Below, piece by piece: positions 11,118 to 22,418 of a stretch of 64,000 nucleotides of DNA. The stretch's first letter is position 1. Each line of letters opens with the position of its first letter. The stretch spans positions 26,471,681-26,535,680 of the forward strand of contig OU612071.1 of assembly GCA_914767715.1 (NCBI GenBank), written 5' to 3'. A program made the translations under genes and the position numbers. This DNA comes from Membranipora membranacea (taxonomy: Eukaryota > Bryozoa > Gymnolaemata > Cheilostomatida > Membraniporidae). The notes beneath the pieces were generated by a model, which saw only the letters and a program-made list of their open reading frames with translations, made no database searches and had not been told where the DNA came from.

Positions 11118-13087
11118 CATAGGCCAGAAGCAGCTATAGCATAAGTTGTTATGGCACGGACAATATTTGATGGCAGGATATTGATCACGTTTTATACTTC
11201 ATTGGTGTATGTTCTGTAAAATTCACTGGGTGTACCCTGTTGTAGTGGTCATATTTAGAAATTAAAAGATGTTTTGTTTTGGCATTATATGTGTGGGGAA
11301 AGAACTCCTATTCTGTGTAGTCTAACTAATCTAATCATCAGGGAATTCCAGGTTGAAATTGCATTGTGGGATTTGTTGACATGGCAATTAATTCACAAGT
11401 AAACTTGTAGAGAAGTCGGCTCTTATCAGACCAGCACAAATTGAAAAATTTCAATTGAATTATGTCAAACTTCTTATGGGACTAGTATGATATTGTATGG
11501 TCTTAAGACCACTGTCTTGGGGCAATTACCAACAACATTTTTGATGTTTCAATTGCCTCTTATGTCATTTTTCGGCTGGATATCTTTTGCATAACACATG
11601 AGCAAAGAGTTCTATGAGTGCCTCACTTTTCAGCAAAGAAACCCAACTGTCAGAGTCTGAAAAACTTAGATATACCAGCTTCGCGTACTTTCCTAACATG
11701 CTAATGACATAATATGGGGATATGCGGTAGCGCTGTCTCTCACCAACCACCTCATGCAATGATAAAACATACACAATGTAGAACCCAGGACTATAGTCTT
11801 GACTTGTGTCAACTGCATCAAACTCTTGACTTCCCACTAATCACATATCGATAGTGTGAATATTTGGGATATGCAGTAGTGCTGCGGCTGACCTCTTCAA
11901 CTGGGTACACACTTTTTTCCTACATCAAGTTTTTCTCACATCTAGGCTGCTTTTTGTCTTGTTCTCATTGAGATGTAGTGCTGTCGCTGACCACCTTTTA
12001 AAATGATGCGATAGAATATCTTGTTAAAATCATACATATTATAGTTGTGTTTCCTGCTGACCATATTAATCACTTAACATTTCACTTACCTAACCGATCA
12101 TGATGAAAATTGCAGGTATGCTGCCGCGCTGCCGCTGACATGATTGCTACAACCGGGTACACTCTCAGTTTTAGATTCAGCACGTTGTTCTAGACTAGAT
12201 ATACCCTTGTTTAAAACTTGTAACATTTCACTTATTATAAGCGAGTTTGAGAAAAATTGCGATATGCTGCCGCGCTGCCGATCTTCCGCTGACATGATTG
12301 CTCCGACTAGGTACACTAGACCAAGTTTGGTCCATTTGCTTGCATTCTGAGTGGCTTCCACTGGTCACTTCGCAGCGTGACCAGTGGATCGGGAGCAAAA
12401 GGCATGCAGGCAATTGGATCAAACTTGTTCTAGGTTACACCCTTATTTCTTTATATTCAGAACGTTATTATACCCTTGAAGCACCTTTTATTTAAACTCT
12501 TAATATTTCACTCATTAAAAGCAATTTTTAGAGGAAATGTGGATATGCTGCAGCGCTGCCGCTGACATGATCGCTACAACTGGGTACACCCTTAATATTG
12601 GATTCAGCACGTTGTTCCACCCTAGAAACACCTTTTATTGAATTCTTAACATTTCACTTATTATATGCAATTTTGAGAAATATTGCGGATATGCTGCCGC
12701 AAGACAGTATCATACTAACCTCATAAAGATCTGACATTATACTTATTGAAAATTTTTAATTTGTCCTGATCTAACACGAGCAGACTTCTGCAAGTTTACT
12801 TGGTAAATAAATTGGCAAGTCAACAAAAATGCAGTTTCAACCTGGAATTCCCTGAAGATTAGATTAGCAATATTACACAGAATAGGAGTTATGTCCCCAC
12901 ACATATAACGGAAAAACAAAACACCTTTTAATTTCTAAATATGACTACTACAACTGGGTACGCCCGGTGAATTTTACAGAAGAAACATCACTGAAGTATA
13001 ATATGCCATCAGTTTCCTGCCATCAAAAATTGTCCATGCCATCTTTTTAAAGAGCAGTTACAGCTAGGCTGCTTCTGGCCTACCAGG
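11118..13087. mobile_element. Foldback element: long TIRs around a tandem satellite core
   Basis: The left arm (about 11,118-11,525) and the right arm (about 12,690-13,087) are inverted copies of each other over roughly 400 bp, by eye around 85% identical. Matching blocks include ggccagaagcagc, tttgatggcagga, gtaaaattcac.ggg, tcatatttagaaattaaaag, tcctattctgtgta, agggaattccaggttgaaa and tagtatgat. Between the arms is a degenerate tandem array with a period near 147 bp. No transposase frame is present, so this is a non-autonomous element of foldback architecture. Exact termini and target duplication are not resolved. Confidence 0.85.
11715..12690. repeat. ~147-bp satellite array inside the foldback element
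   Basis: The phrase ggatatgctgccgcgctgccgctgacatgattgctacaa..gggtacac recurs in variant form at about 11,715, 11,866, 12,115, 12,262, 12,541 and (truncated) 12,687. Intervals are near 147 bp or about twice that, with worn intermediates. The companion phrases tt.gattcagcacgttgttc and cttaacatttcactta recur in register. Confidence 0.85.
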
Positions 13088-13193
13088 ATGTGAGTGACAC
13101 CCGGATTGTATTCTAAGGTACCCTAGAAAAGTAATGCAAAGAAAGAAAAACTCGCTGTAGACTCTTATCGCCATTAATGCAAGCTAACATGTA

Positions 13194-13247
13194 CTGTACT
13201 GTACTGCGCTGCGCTGCGCTGCGCTGCGCTGCGCTGTACTGTACTGA
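13194..13247. repeat. Pentanucleotide repeat (TGTAC/TGCGC)n
   Basis: About three gtact units, six gcgct units and two gtact units in an almost symmetrical block. The central GC-rich variant is nested within the AT-rich variant. Confidence 0.9.
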
Positions 13248-13491
13248 TAATGTTATTTCTATACATCACAAACTGACTTAACACTAGCTCAGTATGACAT
13301 GAGTACAACAGGATTTACATGATTGGGGACAACTGCTGTTATTGAATCCAAATTAATCATTCATTTTCTCGTGTTAAGGTTCCACTGTGAGCTGTATAGT
13401 TAGAGAGTTGTACAGAAGGATATGACCCACACAAACGGCAATGCGTGTTTGTGAATCACCTGTTATTTTCTCGCCTTCTTCCGGAGGTTAT

Positions 13492-13985
13492 CAAGGTTAT
13501 CTATTTGAGTTATAAAAATAGCTAATCAGAAAAGGTCAACACTAGCCTTGTCACACGATTCCAAAAATGTAGCTGCATTACAAGGCTCTTGGCTAGGTAT
13601 ACATAGCTAAGGTGAAATTGAAAACTGCCCAGCACGAAGTTAGGTTTTGACAATGACCGGACACAAATTCAGGCATTGACAAGGATGAAGGTTGGAAAGC
13701 TTGATTTCTCGTCTTTAGGATGATTACGTAGGACAAAATTTGTTATTATGGTCAATCACTCCATGTTTTATAACTCCTAATCTATTGTCTATGATCTGTA
13801 ATCTCAGTATAATGAGCATTGTATTGTATTATGTAGAGGAAATGTTGGCAATGAAACCCAATAAAGTCATCATCAATCATAATGAAACAATGATGCTATC
13901 TCCTGATGCCATCAATTCAAGTCACAACCCTCTAGGAAAGGGGCCCATTGTTAACCCCATCATCTTAATACAATAGACATAGGAC
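13492..13985 (+). repeat. Duplicated ~490-bp segment, copy 2
   Basis: Same-orientation relative of 6,655-7,120, with small insertions. It is not followed by a Cys-rich exon. Confidence 0.7.
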
Positions 13986-15460
13986 ATTCTGGGGCCCTGA
14001 TTACGACATGATGCTATAAAAAAATCTCTTATTTCAAGTGTCTTTAATTGATGAAGTCTAGTTATAATCATACTTGCCAAGTAATTTAGAGATTTCAATT
14101 TGCAGCGATACTGCAGCGCATCGCCGCGCTTTGAGGATGCGACGGTGCTTTGAGAACGCGACAGTGGTTTGACTCGAGTCATCCATCTTGGGGTTGGGGG
14201 AGGGGCTTTGCAAGCCGGTCCAGGACAGAGCCTCATCTGAAGACGCTCTGACATCGTTTCTAGCCACTAGGAAGAGCTAAACCGAATGTTTAACCCGAAA
14301 TAATTTCATGTTTGGGCATGTCTGAGGAGAAATACACTTTAAACACTTACCATCAACATATGGGCCCTTGGGCCTTACATGCCCTTACTTTGCCAAAGTC
14401 CAGTATCAACCATCCTATTGACAATAATAGTCTGGATTTGAATACAACAGGTAAATTTGTTGTACAATGACCTACCAGTAACTAATCAACAGGTGCTTGG
14501 ATAGATACCATAAAATTGCAATAGGGCTGTTATCTCTCAATTCTAAAGGAAATAGGGAGAATTACAAGAAGTTGAAATTAGGTGTGAAAAATCTGGAGAG
14601 TCCCACCTAAATAGGGAGACTTGGCAGGTATGGTTAGAATATTTAGTTAATGTGCAGTTAGTTATTTAACATCATATTCTAACTGGACTTAACCGACTAA
14701 GCAATTCATGAACCCATATCAATGTATAGACTAGCCATCTCAAGATTGTTGAGAATGCAAGTTACGTTGAAGTTGCCTTCACATAGTGTCAGTGAAAATA
14801 AAGTATATACATAAGATATACATATACATATATATATATAAATATGTATGTATAGATGATTGAAAGTGGTTGTGTCAAACGTTATTACTACAAATTTTCT
14901 CTGCTGTAAATTTAAGTAAAGAATCGATGTTGCTGTCATTGCTCCATCAAACAAATTATCAAAATTCTTAACGCAATGAACTGATTCCAGTTAGCGATAC
15001 ACATTTACTATTGTGTTTCCGTGTAGTTTGTCTGTCAGTACATGGCATCTGAAAAAGTTGTCATTACGTCATGCCCCCCCCCCGCTGTAACAGAAAACTA
15101 CAAAGAATTACAGCATTATCATTGCTTATTGCAAATAAAAAGTTTTTTATTGCAGTATTATTATGCTCACTGCAGCACATGGATGGCTCTTTGCAAAAGA
15201 TCTTATCTCCCAATTTCCTAACTTCGAAATTAGTTCATGCTTTCATTAGGTGAGTTTGTCTGCAGAAAATGTTTCGGTACTCATAAGGTCTTCAGGTAGA
15301 GTGCCAAGGATACTAATGTGTGTGAGATGAGTTCTACTTGGCCCCACCTGTTAATGGTATTTTAAATCAAGGTGACCACATAATTTTGAACCTTTTTTTC
15401 ATATCCACCCAGATTCTGTGAATATATTATAATGTCTGTAGATGAAGAAAGACAATTAAA
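13986..15460. other. Intergenic, nothing recognised
   Basis: A short TA-rich tract near 14,815-14,850 and a GC-rich patch near 14,100-14,250 are present, but no coding signal that I can support. Confidence 0.5.
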
Positions 15461-15645
15461 AGTTACCAGAATGCTGTAAATTGTTGTTGATTCAAGTTGA
15501 TATTACATTCAAAATAGATTTCTGATTGCGTTTTAGATCAATGAAAAACCAACACTTGATCTTATCTTCCATTTGTGTTAAAGACTTTGGACACCAAACT
15601 TCAATCCCATTTCTGATCAAATTTCTGATATTTGTTTTGCTTAAA
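15461..15645 (+). repeat. Local duplicate, copy 1
   Basis: It matches 19,614-19,790: accagaatgctgtaaattgttgttgattcaagttg and atgaaaaaccaacacttgatcttat appear in both, same orientation. The two copies bracket the PAN/F5-8C gene. Confidence 0.8.
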
Positions 15646-16844
15646 ACACTTATTCCAGTGATTAAAGTGAATTCTGCAGTAAGTTCTCTTTTCTTTGTGT
15701 TTTGTATGATGATGTTGATTTTGACAGCTTGGCTCGGTTAAATTAAATACCTCATATACAATACAAAATTTATACAGCATGCAGTACATGCATTATCATA
15801 GATACCATAGAGGAGCATGGTTTTTGAAAGAGGAAAAGTTTGCTGCTTTTAACAAGCCTGATAAAATTGAATTAAATTCCTCAAATTAACTCACGCTGTT
15901 TGCATTAAATGAACTTCACCCTCCGCTAGCCAACAATCAATGCTCACATCATGTTGCATCTAAACTAGCCAAACTAAACTTATTCCTCGCTTATTTCTCG
16001 TGGCATACTAGCAAATATTACCATCAATTTGTCTCCTTAAATATATACCTATATGTTTATTTTACTGCTGTCAATCTAGCATTACACTTGGAGGAAAAGT
16101 GTTATTCCATTCTTTATTGTGATTCTTGTTCATCTTGGTAATGAAGACATGGGTGGCCAGCTTGACTCTGACTTAGTTCTTGGGAATTTCACTACCATTG
16201 AGAGCTTTTCGACACTCTTCAACTAGTGCACTACAGTGTGTGTCCCTTACTCAACAATACGAATGAAGGAAAAGAGCACAAAATTCGAAGGTAGCATAAA
16301 GTATGTCATTATTCTAGCTGTTATTATCCTGAATGTGTAGATATTTAAAAAATATTTTGTTCAGAGCGATCTTGTGCACTTTCCCGAAACAGTCTCTACA
16401 TGTGAATATCTCGGCAACCAGTTATTTGATTTTTATTCTGTCTTTTTCATTATACACATAAGCATACTAACTTTCTTAATATTGCTCGAAGCCCCATGAA
16501 ATTTTGATTAATTAAGATTACCTAAAAAAACCAGCGGTGATCGGAAATTGACGCCATTTCTAAAACAGCTAGATTACTAAAAACTTCAGGAATTTGTCCG
16601 ATATGATCTCATAGTACAATCAGATTATCCAAACCAGAGATAATCCACTGTTTATCCCAGCAACAGCATGCTACTCAGCTACCTGTACAGTGATTGTGGG
16701 AACAATTGGCAAAGACAAATTAAATTCAGCTATCGCAAACATAGCTGAATTTTACAATGAAAAAAAACTATATAGCTGTATCTCTTAGAAAAAGAGATAA
16801 TCACAATTCACAGTACGGTCGAAGTTTTATGCATTTCATCATTT

Positions 16845-17258
16845 CAGGGGCGTATATTCTAAAAAATTTCACTCACTGACTTTTCAGAGATGAGCATAAT
16901 AATCGGGTGCAGCCCGATCCACACGCCGTAGGCGTGGCGGGGAGGGTGCTGGAGGGGCGCTTAAGCGCCCTCCCACCACGGAAATTTTTGCATATCGGTA
17001 GCAAAATAGTGCAAGCAGAGAGGTATTTCAATGGCTCACTGAGCTGTTGGGTACTTTCAGAAAACAACTCAATAGCAGTAGAAGATTACGGTAAAAATGC
17101 TCCAGTTATAAAGCACCCATTTGAAAAAAAACTGACCTTGATTGGATTCGATGGACAACAATCTTATTAACAGTGTTTATTAGGCGGACTCTATACACAC
17201 TGAGCTATTCAGCCACTCACGGAAATCTATGGGCCGTGAGTGCTAATATACGCCACTG
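16845..17258. mobile_element. hAT-type MITE with perfect 8-bp target duplication
   Basis: The termini are CAGGGGCGTATATT (16845) and the complement of AATATACGCCACTG (ending 17258), 13/14 identical. The 8-mer catcattt is present directly on both sides (16837-16844 and 17259-17266). The interior is 414 bp without a transposase. It has a GC-rich palindrome ggggcgcttaagcgccc near 16,955. A diverged relative of that interior occurs near 58,460-58,540. Confidence 0.92.
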
Positions 17259-17639
17259 CATCATTTTTATTGTACCAAAACCTGTAAGGGTGGCCGCTTT
17301 TTTAAGGAAGCATACCAATGTCTAGAAATAAAGATTATATTACTATACATTACAACCTTAAATTATTTTCAATATGAATTTGGCTATAGAATTCACTGCA
17401 TTAGCTTCTGATCTCATCAACAGACTGATTGAATGACATTGCACAGGGATATTTGTAACTGTTGGACAGAGTGTGCTTCACTTGATGGTAAAGATTTCAA
17501 AGTCATTTCATCGTTGCTGGGTAGATTTTGATCGGATTGAAAAGTATGCAAGATCACTGTGTTATTTTCAGTCAACATGGAATTAATTTATTGTGATCAT
17601 ATAATTTCAGAAAATCAATAATCCTGTGTCCCAGTCATC

Positions 17640-17665
17640 TAGAATTGATAATATATAGAGTCCCT
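17640..17665 (+). promoter_or_regulatory. TATA-like region before the PAN/F5-8C gene
   Basis: The sequence gataatatatagagtccctc precedes the ATG at 17711 by about 55-65 bp. A similar gagtccctcgtc block precedes the paralogue at 21,261, so the promoter-proximal region was duplicated with it. Confidence 0.4.
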
Positions 17666-17710
17666 CATTTCAAGGTTTTCTCAGTTTGTCACAGGTAATT
17701 GAAGACAGAC

Positions 17711-18971
17711 ATGGAGATATTAGGTGTTATTATAACCATAATACTGGTTTTCCAGGGTGTAACCGAGGCAACGAATAAATCAGCCTTGTTTAAGGTATTT
17801 TGGGTTGACAACACACCACAAAAAGGTCGGTTCACAGCATCAGAAATTGGGTGCGCAATAGCTTGCCGGGCCAGTCAAGAATGTCAGGGATTCAGCTATT
17901 CATCTCAGATAGATGCCGCAGATGGGAATTGTTTCATGTACAATTGGCTGACCCCTGGTGGAGGAGATGTAGTAGTATTCGCCACCAAACCAAACAGAAC
18001 CGCAACATACACTTTGATAAAAAGTAAGCAAATTAAAATTTCTTTTGCTCAAATTGAAAACAACTGCAGGTGATACTTTGAACAATGTGCACAGTCAACC
18101 AGTCTTCATCATTGAAAAAAATAGATGGCATGTAAGGCATGTATTCCGGGCTGAACGCAATAGATGGGGTCTATGATGAGAGCCCATTGGCTCATACTAA
18201 AAGTGAGACCTCTCCATGGCTACATATCAATCTTGAGAAGCTAGCTTTGGTTAGAGGAGTAAATATCTGGAATCGTCTACATGATAGCAGCCCAGGTATT
18301 GGGAAACCTATTCAAATGTGTCTAAGAGATTATGGTACAGCTTTAAAGGCTGTCAGTCTCATAACTCTCTCAAAAATAATTCTTTGGAGGAGTTTCTTGT
18401 GCACCAATTGCTGGTTCTTGTTAACCTCATCCCAAGCGAGTTATTGAGAACAAATTGTCTAGACATTGTAAATGAGGTATGCTTAGGCAAGAACAATATG
18501 GGGTGAGCCTGGTTTTCTTTCAAGTTGTTAATTGTTGTATTTGAAGAACAAAAAATGCTGTTAGTTTAAAGATATGATTTAAGTGCTGGGACTTGATAAC
18601 CCAACTTATCTATTAGTTTGAATGAAGACTGAAAACTGAAAAAAGTATTAAATAGATTAAGATGAGGTTTGATTATAGATTAACTAAGGTTGACATCAAG
18701 AAAATAAATATTTATGATTAATTATTCAACACTTATATTTTAAGATGTCGAACCGAGATTACAGTATGTGTTGATATATGTTGCTATAACTAGGGATGAT
18801 GAGGGATTTGGAGAGCGTCTTACTGAGTGAGTGTGCTCATATTCTCCAGGAGTTCAGCCCCCTGTGCGACTACATCTGTGTTATAAAGCCATAAACGGTA
18901 AACATGTGAGAATTATTGCAGTCAATGTAAACGAGAGCCTTAATTTGCGGGAGATTGAGGTTCATGTCTAG
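17711..18971 (+). CDS. Secreted PAN/apple + F5/8 type C (fucolectin-like) protein, probably damaged
   Basis: Exon 1 (17711-18023, phase 1 end) encodes a signal peptide (MEILGVIITIILVFQGVTEA) and one PAN/apple-like domain with GCAIACRASQECQGFSYS and NCFMYNW, whose spaced cysteines fit that fold. A second exon (about 18137-18295) encodes the start of a fucolectin-type F5/8C domain: NAIDG, AHT, SPWLHINL and VNIWNRL. The final part (about 18794-18971) encodes GERLTE and, after an in-frame TGA at 18828-18830, LHLCYKAINGKHVRI and LREIEVHV before a terminal TAG. Two faults stand out: the in-frame TGA, and an intron-phase mismatch between the second and third exon (phase 1 versus the frame that makes family sense). 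PAN plus F5/8C pairing suggests extracellular carbohydrate or protein binding. It is either a recent pseudogene or spliced in a way I cannot see. Confidence 0.65.
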
Positions 18972-19613
18972 TTGTTTACTTATGATAACATGATTACTCT
19001 TTTTAACAGCCTATCTAGTGAAATGAGAATGCTATCATTTGTGGCCTTAAGAAGTAACAAAATTCACATTCTTTTCTCAATTAAATCAACAATAAAGTCA
19101 TATTTTGTGAAGATGTTGCTATAAGATAATGATGGCCAGTCCATAGTTACATATTTCATATCTACATACTGATGGTACAAGCCTGCACTGACTGAGCTAA
19201 AGAGTTTTGTCCAAAAATATCCAGGAGAGCAACTCTGAGTTTCAGTGTTTAACATTGTCATTTATTGTTGTTAAGTTTATTCAATCTGATGGGCCTATTT
19301 TTCGTTCTAAGATTATATCCGATATGAACAAGAACTACAAATTGATAAATAAATGTTGTATTAAAAAATTGACACATTTTGATGTATACATAGACAGAGC
19401 AACTGGACAAAGTAAGGCCAAGGTATGTTGAACTTGCCTCTAGATTTCTAGCTAAAGAAACCTTCATTGCGTGTGGTTGAAAATATTAAAGAGATTATTC
19501 TCTGAGTTAATAAAAAAAAGGTTGCGGCTAATACAGCATTTGTTTTGTCATCATTTCCACATTTTCTGGGGATATGTTTAAAATTTATGAAAAAGTTCAA
19601 TCAATAGTTAGCT

Positions 19614-19790
19614 CGTTACCAGAATGCTGTAAATTGTTGTTGATTCAAGTTGCTATTGGTTCTAAATAGATTCCTGATTACCTTTTAGATTAATGAAAAA
19701 CCAACACTTGATCTTATAATACAATTTTACACAAGAATTCGGACACTTCAAATCCATTTCTGATTAGATTTTTAATATTTGTTTTGCTTT
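19614..19790 (+). repeat. Local duplicate, copy 2
   Basis: Relative of 15,461-15,645. A further short piece (ctgcaaattgttgttaatttaagt) follows at about 19,800. Confidence 0.8.
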
Positions 19791-20103
19791 ACCATTAAGC
19801 TGCAAATTGTTGTTAATTTAAGTCTCTATCACAATTGAATTTGACATCTTCTCATACTTAGATCAATTGACAATGAACTCATTAGAAAGAGAATGCCCCT
19901 TTGTGCAAGCAAAGATGAAAGGTTACTATTTGAGAATGTATGAAATTACAAACGTAAGTATAATTGCTTTCTGTACAGGTTTTACAAATTATTATAAAAT
20001 AATGTATAATGACAAAATACAGTATGATTCTTTGAAGATAACGATTGCCTGAGTATTAGAGTGGCAATTATCTGAGATTTCTTTTTAATGACTGTGCTCC
20101 ATA

Positions 20104-20690
20104 TTATCTGATATTATTTGTGTCTATGGCGCTGGTCTCTATTACATTCCAAAACCAACAGACTACTCTTATCGTCACAGTTCCGACCTCAACCACCACA
20201 TTGTAATTTATCTGGGTAATTAGAAAGTCAGTCCATTGAGATCTAGGAATGACTGATTCCCAGTTGTCCGTGGAGGGGTTAGAAGGGGTTCTAGCGGCAT
20301 CATAGTCTGAACAATGCATTTTGAGTAAGAATACTTCAAAGTGTGGTTCACAGGTTCACAAACTCCATAAGTGGGAAGCTCGCCAACAGGCATGGTGATT
20401 TGCTGGGAGGGTTGTAAGGAGTTTGGAGGGGCAGTTTGATATATATATGCAGAGACACTTGCTCATCTAGTCCAAATAGAGAGGCACCATAGAGTAATTT
20501 TGGGATGATCGCTTGTGTGAGTCAAATATATGAGGTTTCTGGGTTAAGTCTAGCATAGATGAACGCTTTCAGTATATTCATACGCTGAGTGAGACATACA
20601 GTGTTTATGCTGCATTGTTTTTTGAAGGTTATATGGTTATCAAAAGGTATATCAAGAATATTTGAGAGGGTAGACATTTTATGGTGGTAG
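20104..20690 (-). pseudogene. Degenerate LINE reverse transcriptase C-terminal region
   Basis: The minus strand at about 20,690-20,350 reads like the post-palm segment of non-LTR retrotransposon polymerases: FDNHITFKK, QRMNILKAF, then after a stop IIPKLLYGASLFG. Further down (20,319-20,104) an open frame continues with ARTPSNPSTDNWESV. Stops and small shifts show that it is dead. The clade is uncertain; Jockey/CR1-like is my best guess from the order of these motifs. Confidence 0.6.
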
Positions 20691-21260
20691 CATTATTAAT
20701 AAGCTTGGCAATTGCAATTGACAATTGCAAAAAATGCAATCAGTACCATAGCAAATGCAGTATTTGTCCTGTTTGAAGTCCGTAACACAGAGGTTTCTAC
20801 AGATACCTGAGGTAAAAAATTAGAACAAATCTGATCCTACCAACAATATATATATGTAACGACACAGCTGAAGAAATGAGCACAATGCTCCCTGACTCTG
20901 AATCAGAATCACATAAGTATGTGATTATTGAAACTGGTGCCTTCCTCTGGTCGTATAGACTTCATGCTTATTAAAAGTGGTTTGCTTACAATAGAAAGCA
21001 TTGAAAGACAAATGTCAAAGGCAGAAATGTGGATAGCATGAAACATATGATAAAAACTCTGTCTTAGAATTGTAGTTGATCTCATGGTGCAGTTCCATTC
21101 TATGTAATATTGACATATCATTAAATTGCTAGCATATAATCATCTTTAAACATTTACACGAAATCAATATTCTTGATTTACTAGTTATGAAGCAAAAAAA
21201 ATATTTCGAGTCCCTCGTCTAGGGGAATTCTTAGTCTGTCTCAGCTGATTAGAGGCCAAC

Positions 21261-21564
21261 ATGGAGAGAACAGGTTTTATGATAACTATGATAATTGTTT
21301 GTAAGGGAGTAACTGACACAACAAATCAATTGGCTTTATGTGAGGATTTTTGAGTTGACAACACACCACAAAAGTTGAGGTTCTCAGCAACAGTAATTTT
21401 GTGCGCAATAGCCTGCCCTGTCAGTTCAGAATGCAGCTATTCATCACGGATAGAGGATGCAGATGTCAATTGTTTCATGTACAATTGGCTGACCCCTGGT
21501 GGAGGAGTTGTAGAAGTCTTTGCCACTAGACCACATAGAAAAACTACAATTGCCATGATATTAG
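21261..21564 (+). pseudogene. Decayed tandem paralogue of the PAN exon at 17,711
   Basis: It aligns codon by codon with exon 1 of the upstream gene: a signal-peptide-like start, VDNTPQK, CAIAC, NCFMYNWLTPGGG, then an exon end followed by gtgagc. It has lost function. TGG has become TGA just before VDNTPQK, and codons between the fourth cysteine and SYSS are deleted. No F5/8C exon was found in the next 800 bp. The TGG/TGA change and the deletion date the decay to after the duplication. Confidence 0.85.
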
Positions 21565-21599
21565 GTGAGCATTTTCAGTGCCTCGTCAAATAACATCAC

Positions 21600-22230
21600 T
21601 AAACGGAGCTACAAACGAGCATCACCAGGGATCATCTCAATTGACAACCCAACATTCAACTATTGCATGGGATTTCTTTGTTCTATTCTTTTTTATTATG
21701 CTGTATATTATGAATGAGATTATCATGCATAGCATTATCTTGGTTAGATAACTGATAATAATAAAATGAGTAAAAGTATCACACGTCGTAAAATGATGTC
21801 TACACACAGAAGTATAGTAATACAAATTATCATACTTGTATACCATATTTAAGCTGCACCTAAGTTACAAACTCCTCATGATAGAAGCGCCTAATGAGTG
21901 TAAAACAAAAACAGTTGAGAGATCGCTATAAGTCAGATCGTTCAGATTTGTTGATTATGACAGCTTGGCTTTTGTTCTAAGTGAACCAGAATCAAGGCAG
22001 AGTATGTACTACACAACAGTTTACCCAACAGTCTAACTTGAGCACAGTACTTTGTGGTTAAAATATTCAGCCGGCATAAAGCAGTTGTAAAAAGGAAGAT
22101 CCAATTTTGACTAGTGAGGATAAACTCCAAAAATTAAAAAAGAATAAATGAGAAACAGAGATAGAAAGGCGTTCGTCGTTAATGAGGGTAAAGTACTGAG
22201 TTACTTGTGTTTGAATCATTTAGTCCTGAG
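21600..22230. other. Intergenic, nothing recognised
   Basis: AT-rich sequence between the PAN pseudogene and the 3' end of COLGALT. No supported frame or RNA gene is seen. Confidence 0.4.
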
Positions 22231-22418
22231 GGTGTACTACACAGGTCTGAGGGATCGTGTGTAAGCTTTCACAGGTCTGATGGTTGTCTATAGTCCTGTT
22301 ACAGGTTCAAGGGGATGTTTATAAGCATTCACAGGTCCGAGGGATCATGTGTAGTCCTGTTACAGATCCGAAGGGTCCTGTGTAGTCCTGTTACAGGTCT
22401 GAGGGGTCGTGTGTAGGA
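22228..22418 (-). repeat. ~31-bp minisatellite containing the COLGALT stop codon
   Basis: On the minus strand the unit GACCCCTCAGACCTGTAACAGG...ACACA recurs about six times with variation. The first unit supplies the last five COLGALT codons (DPSDL) and the stop. Later units repeat the same codons followed by TAA, TGA or a shifted reading. Confidence 0.8.

Noticed and set aside
16907-17170. 87-codon frame at 16.9 kb
   Set aside because: It lies entirely inside the hAT MITE and has no similarity to transposase.
18794-18850. A 23-bp intron in the F5/8C region that would bypass the TGA
   Set aside because: Phases would fit, but 23 bp is too short for splicing and the resulting residues lose the family match.
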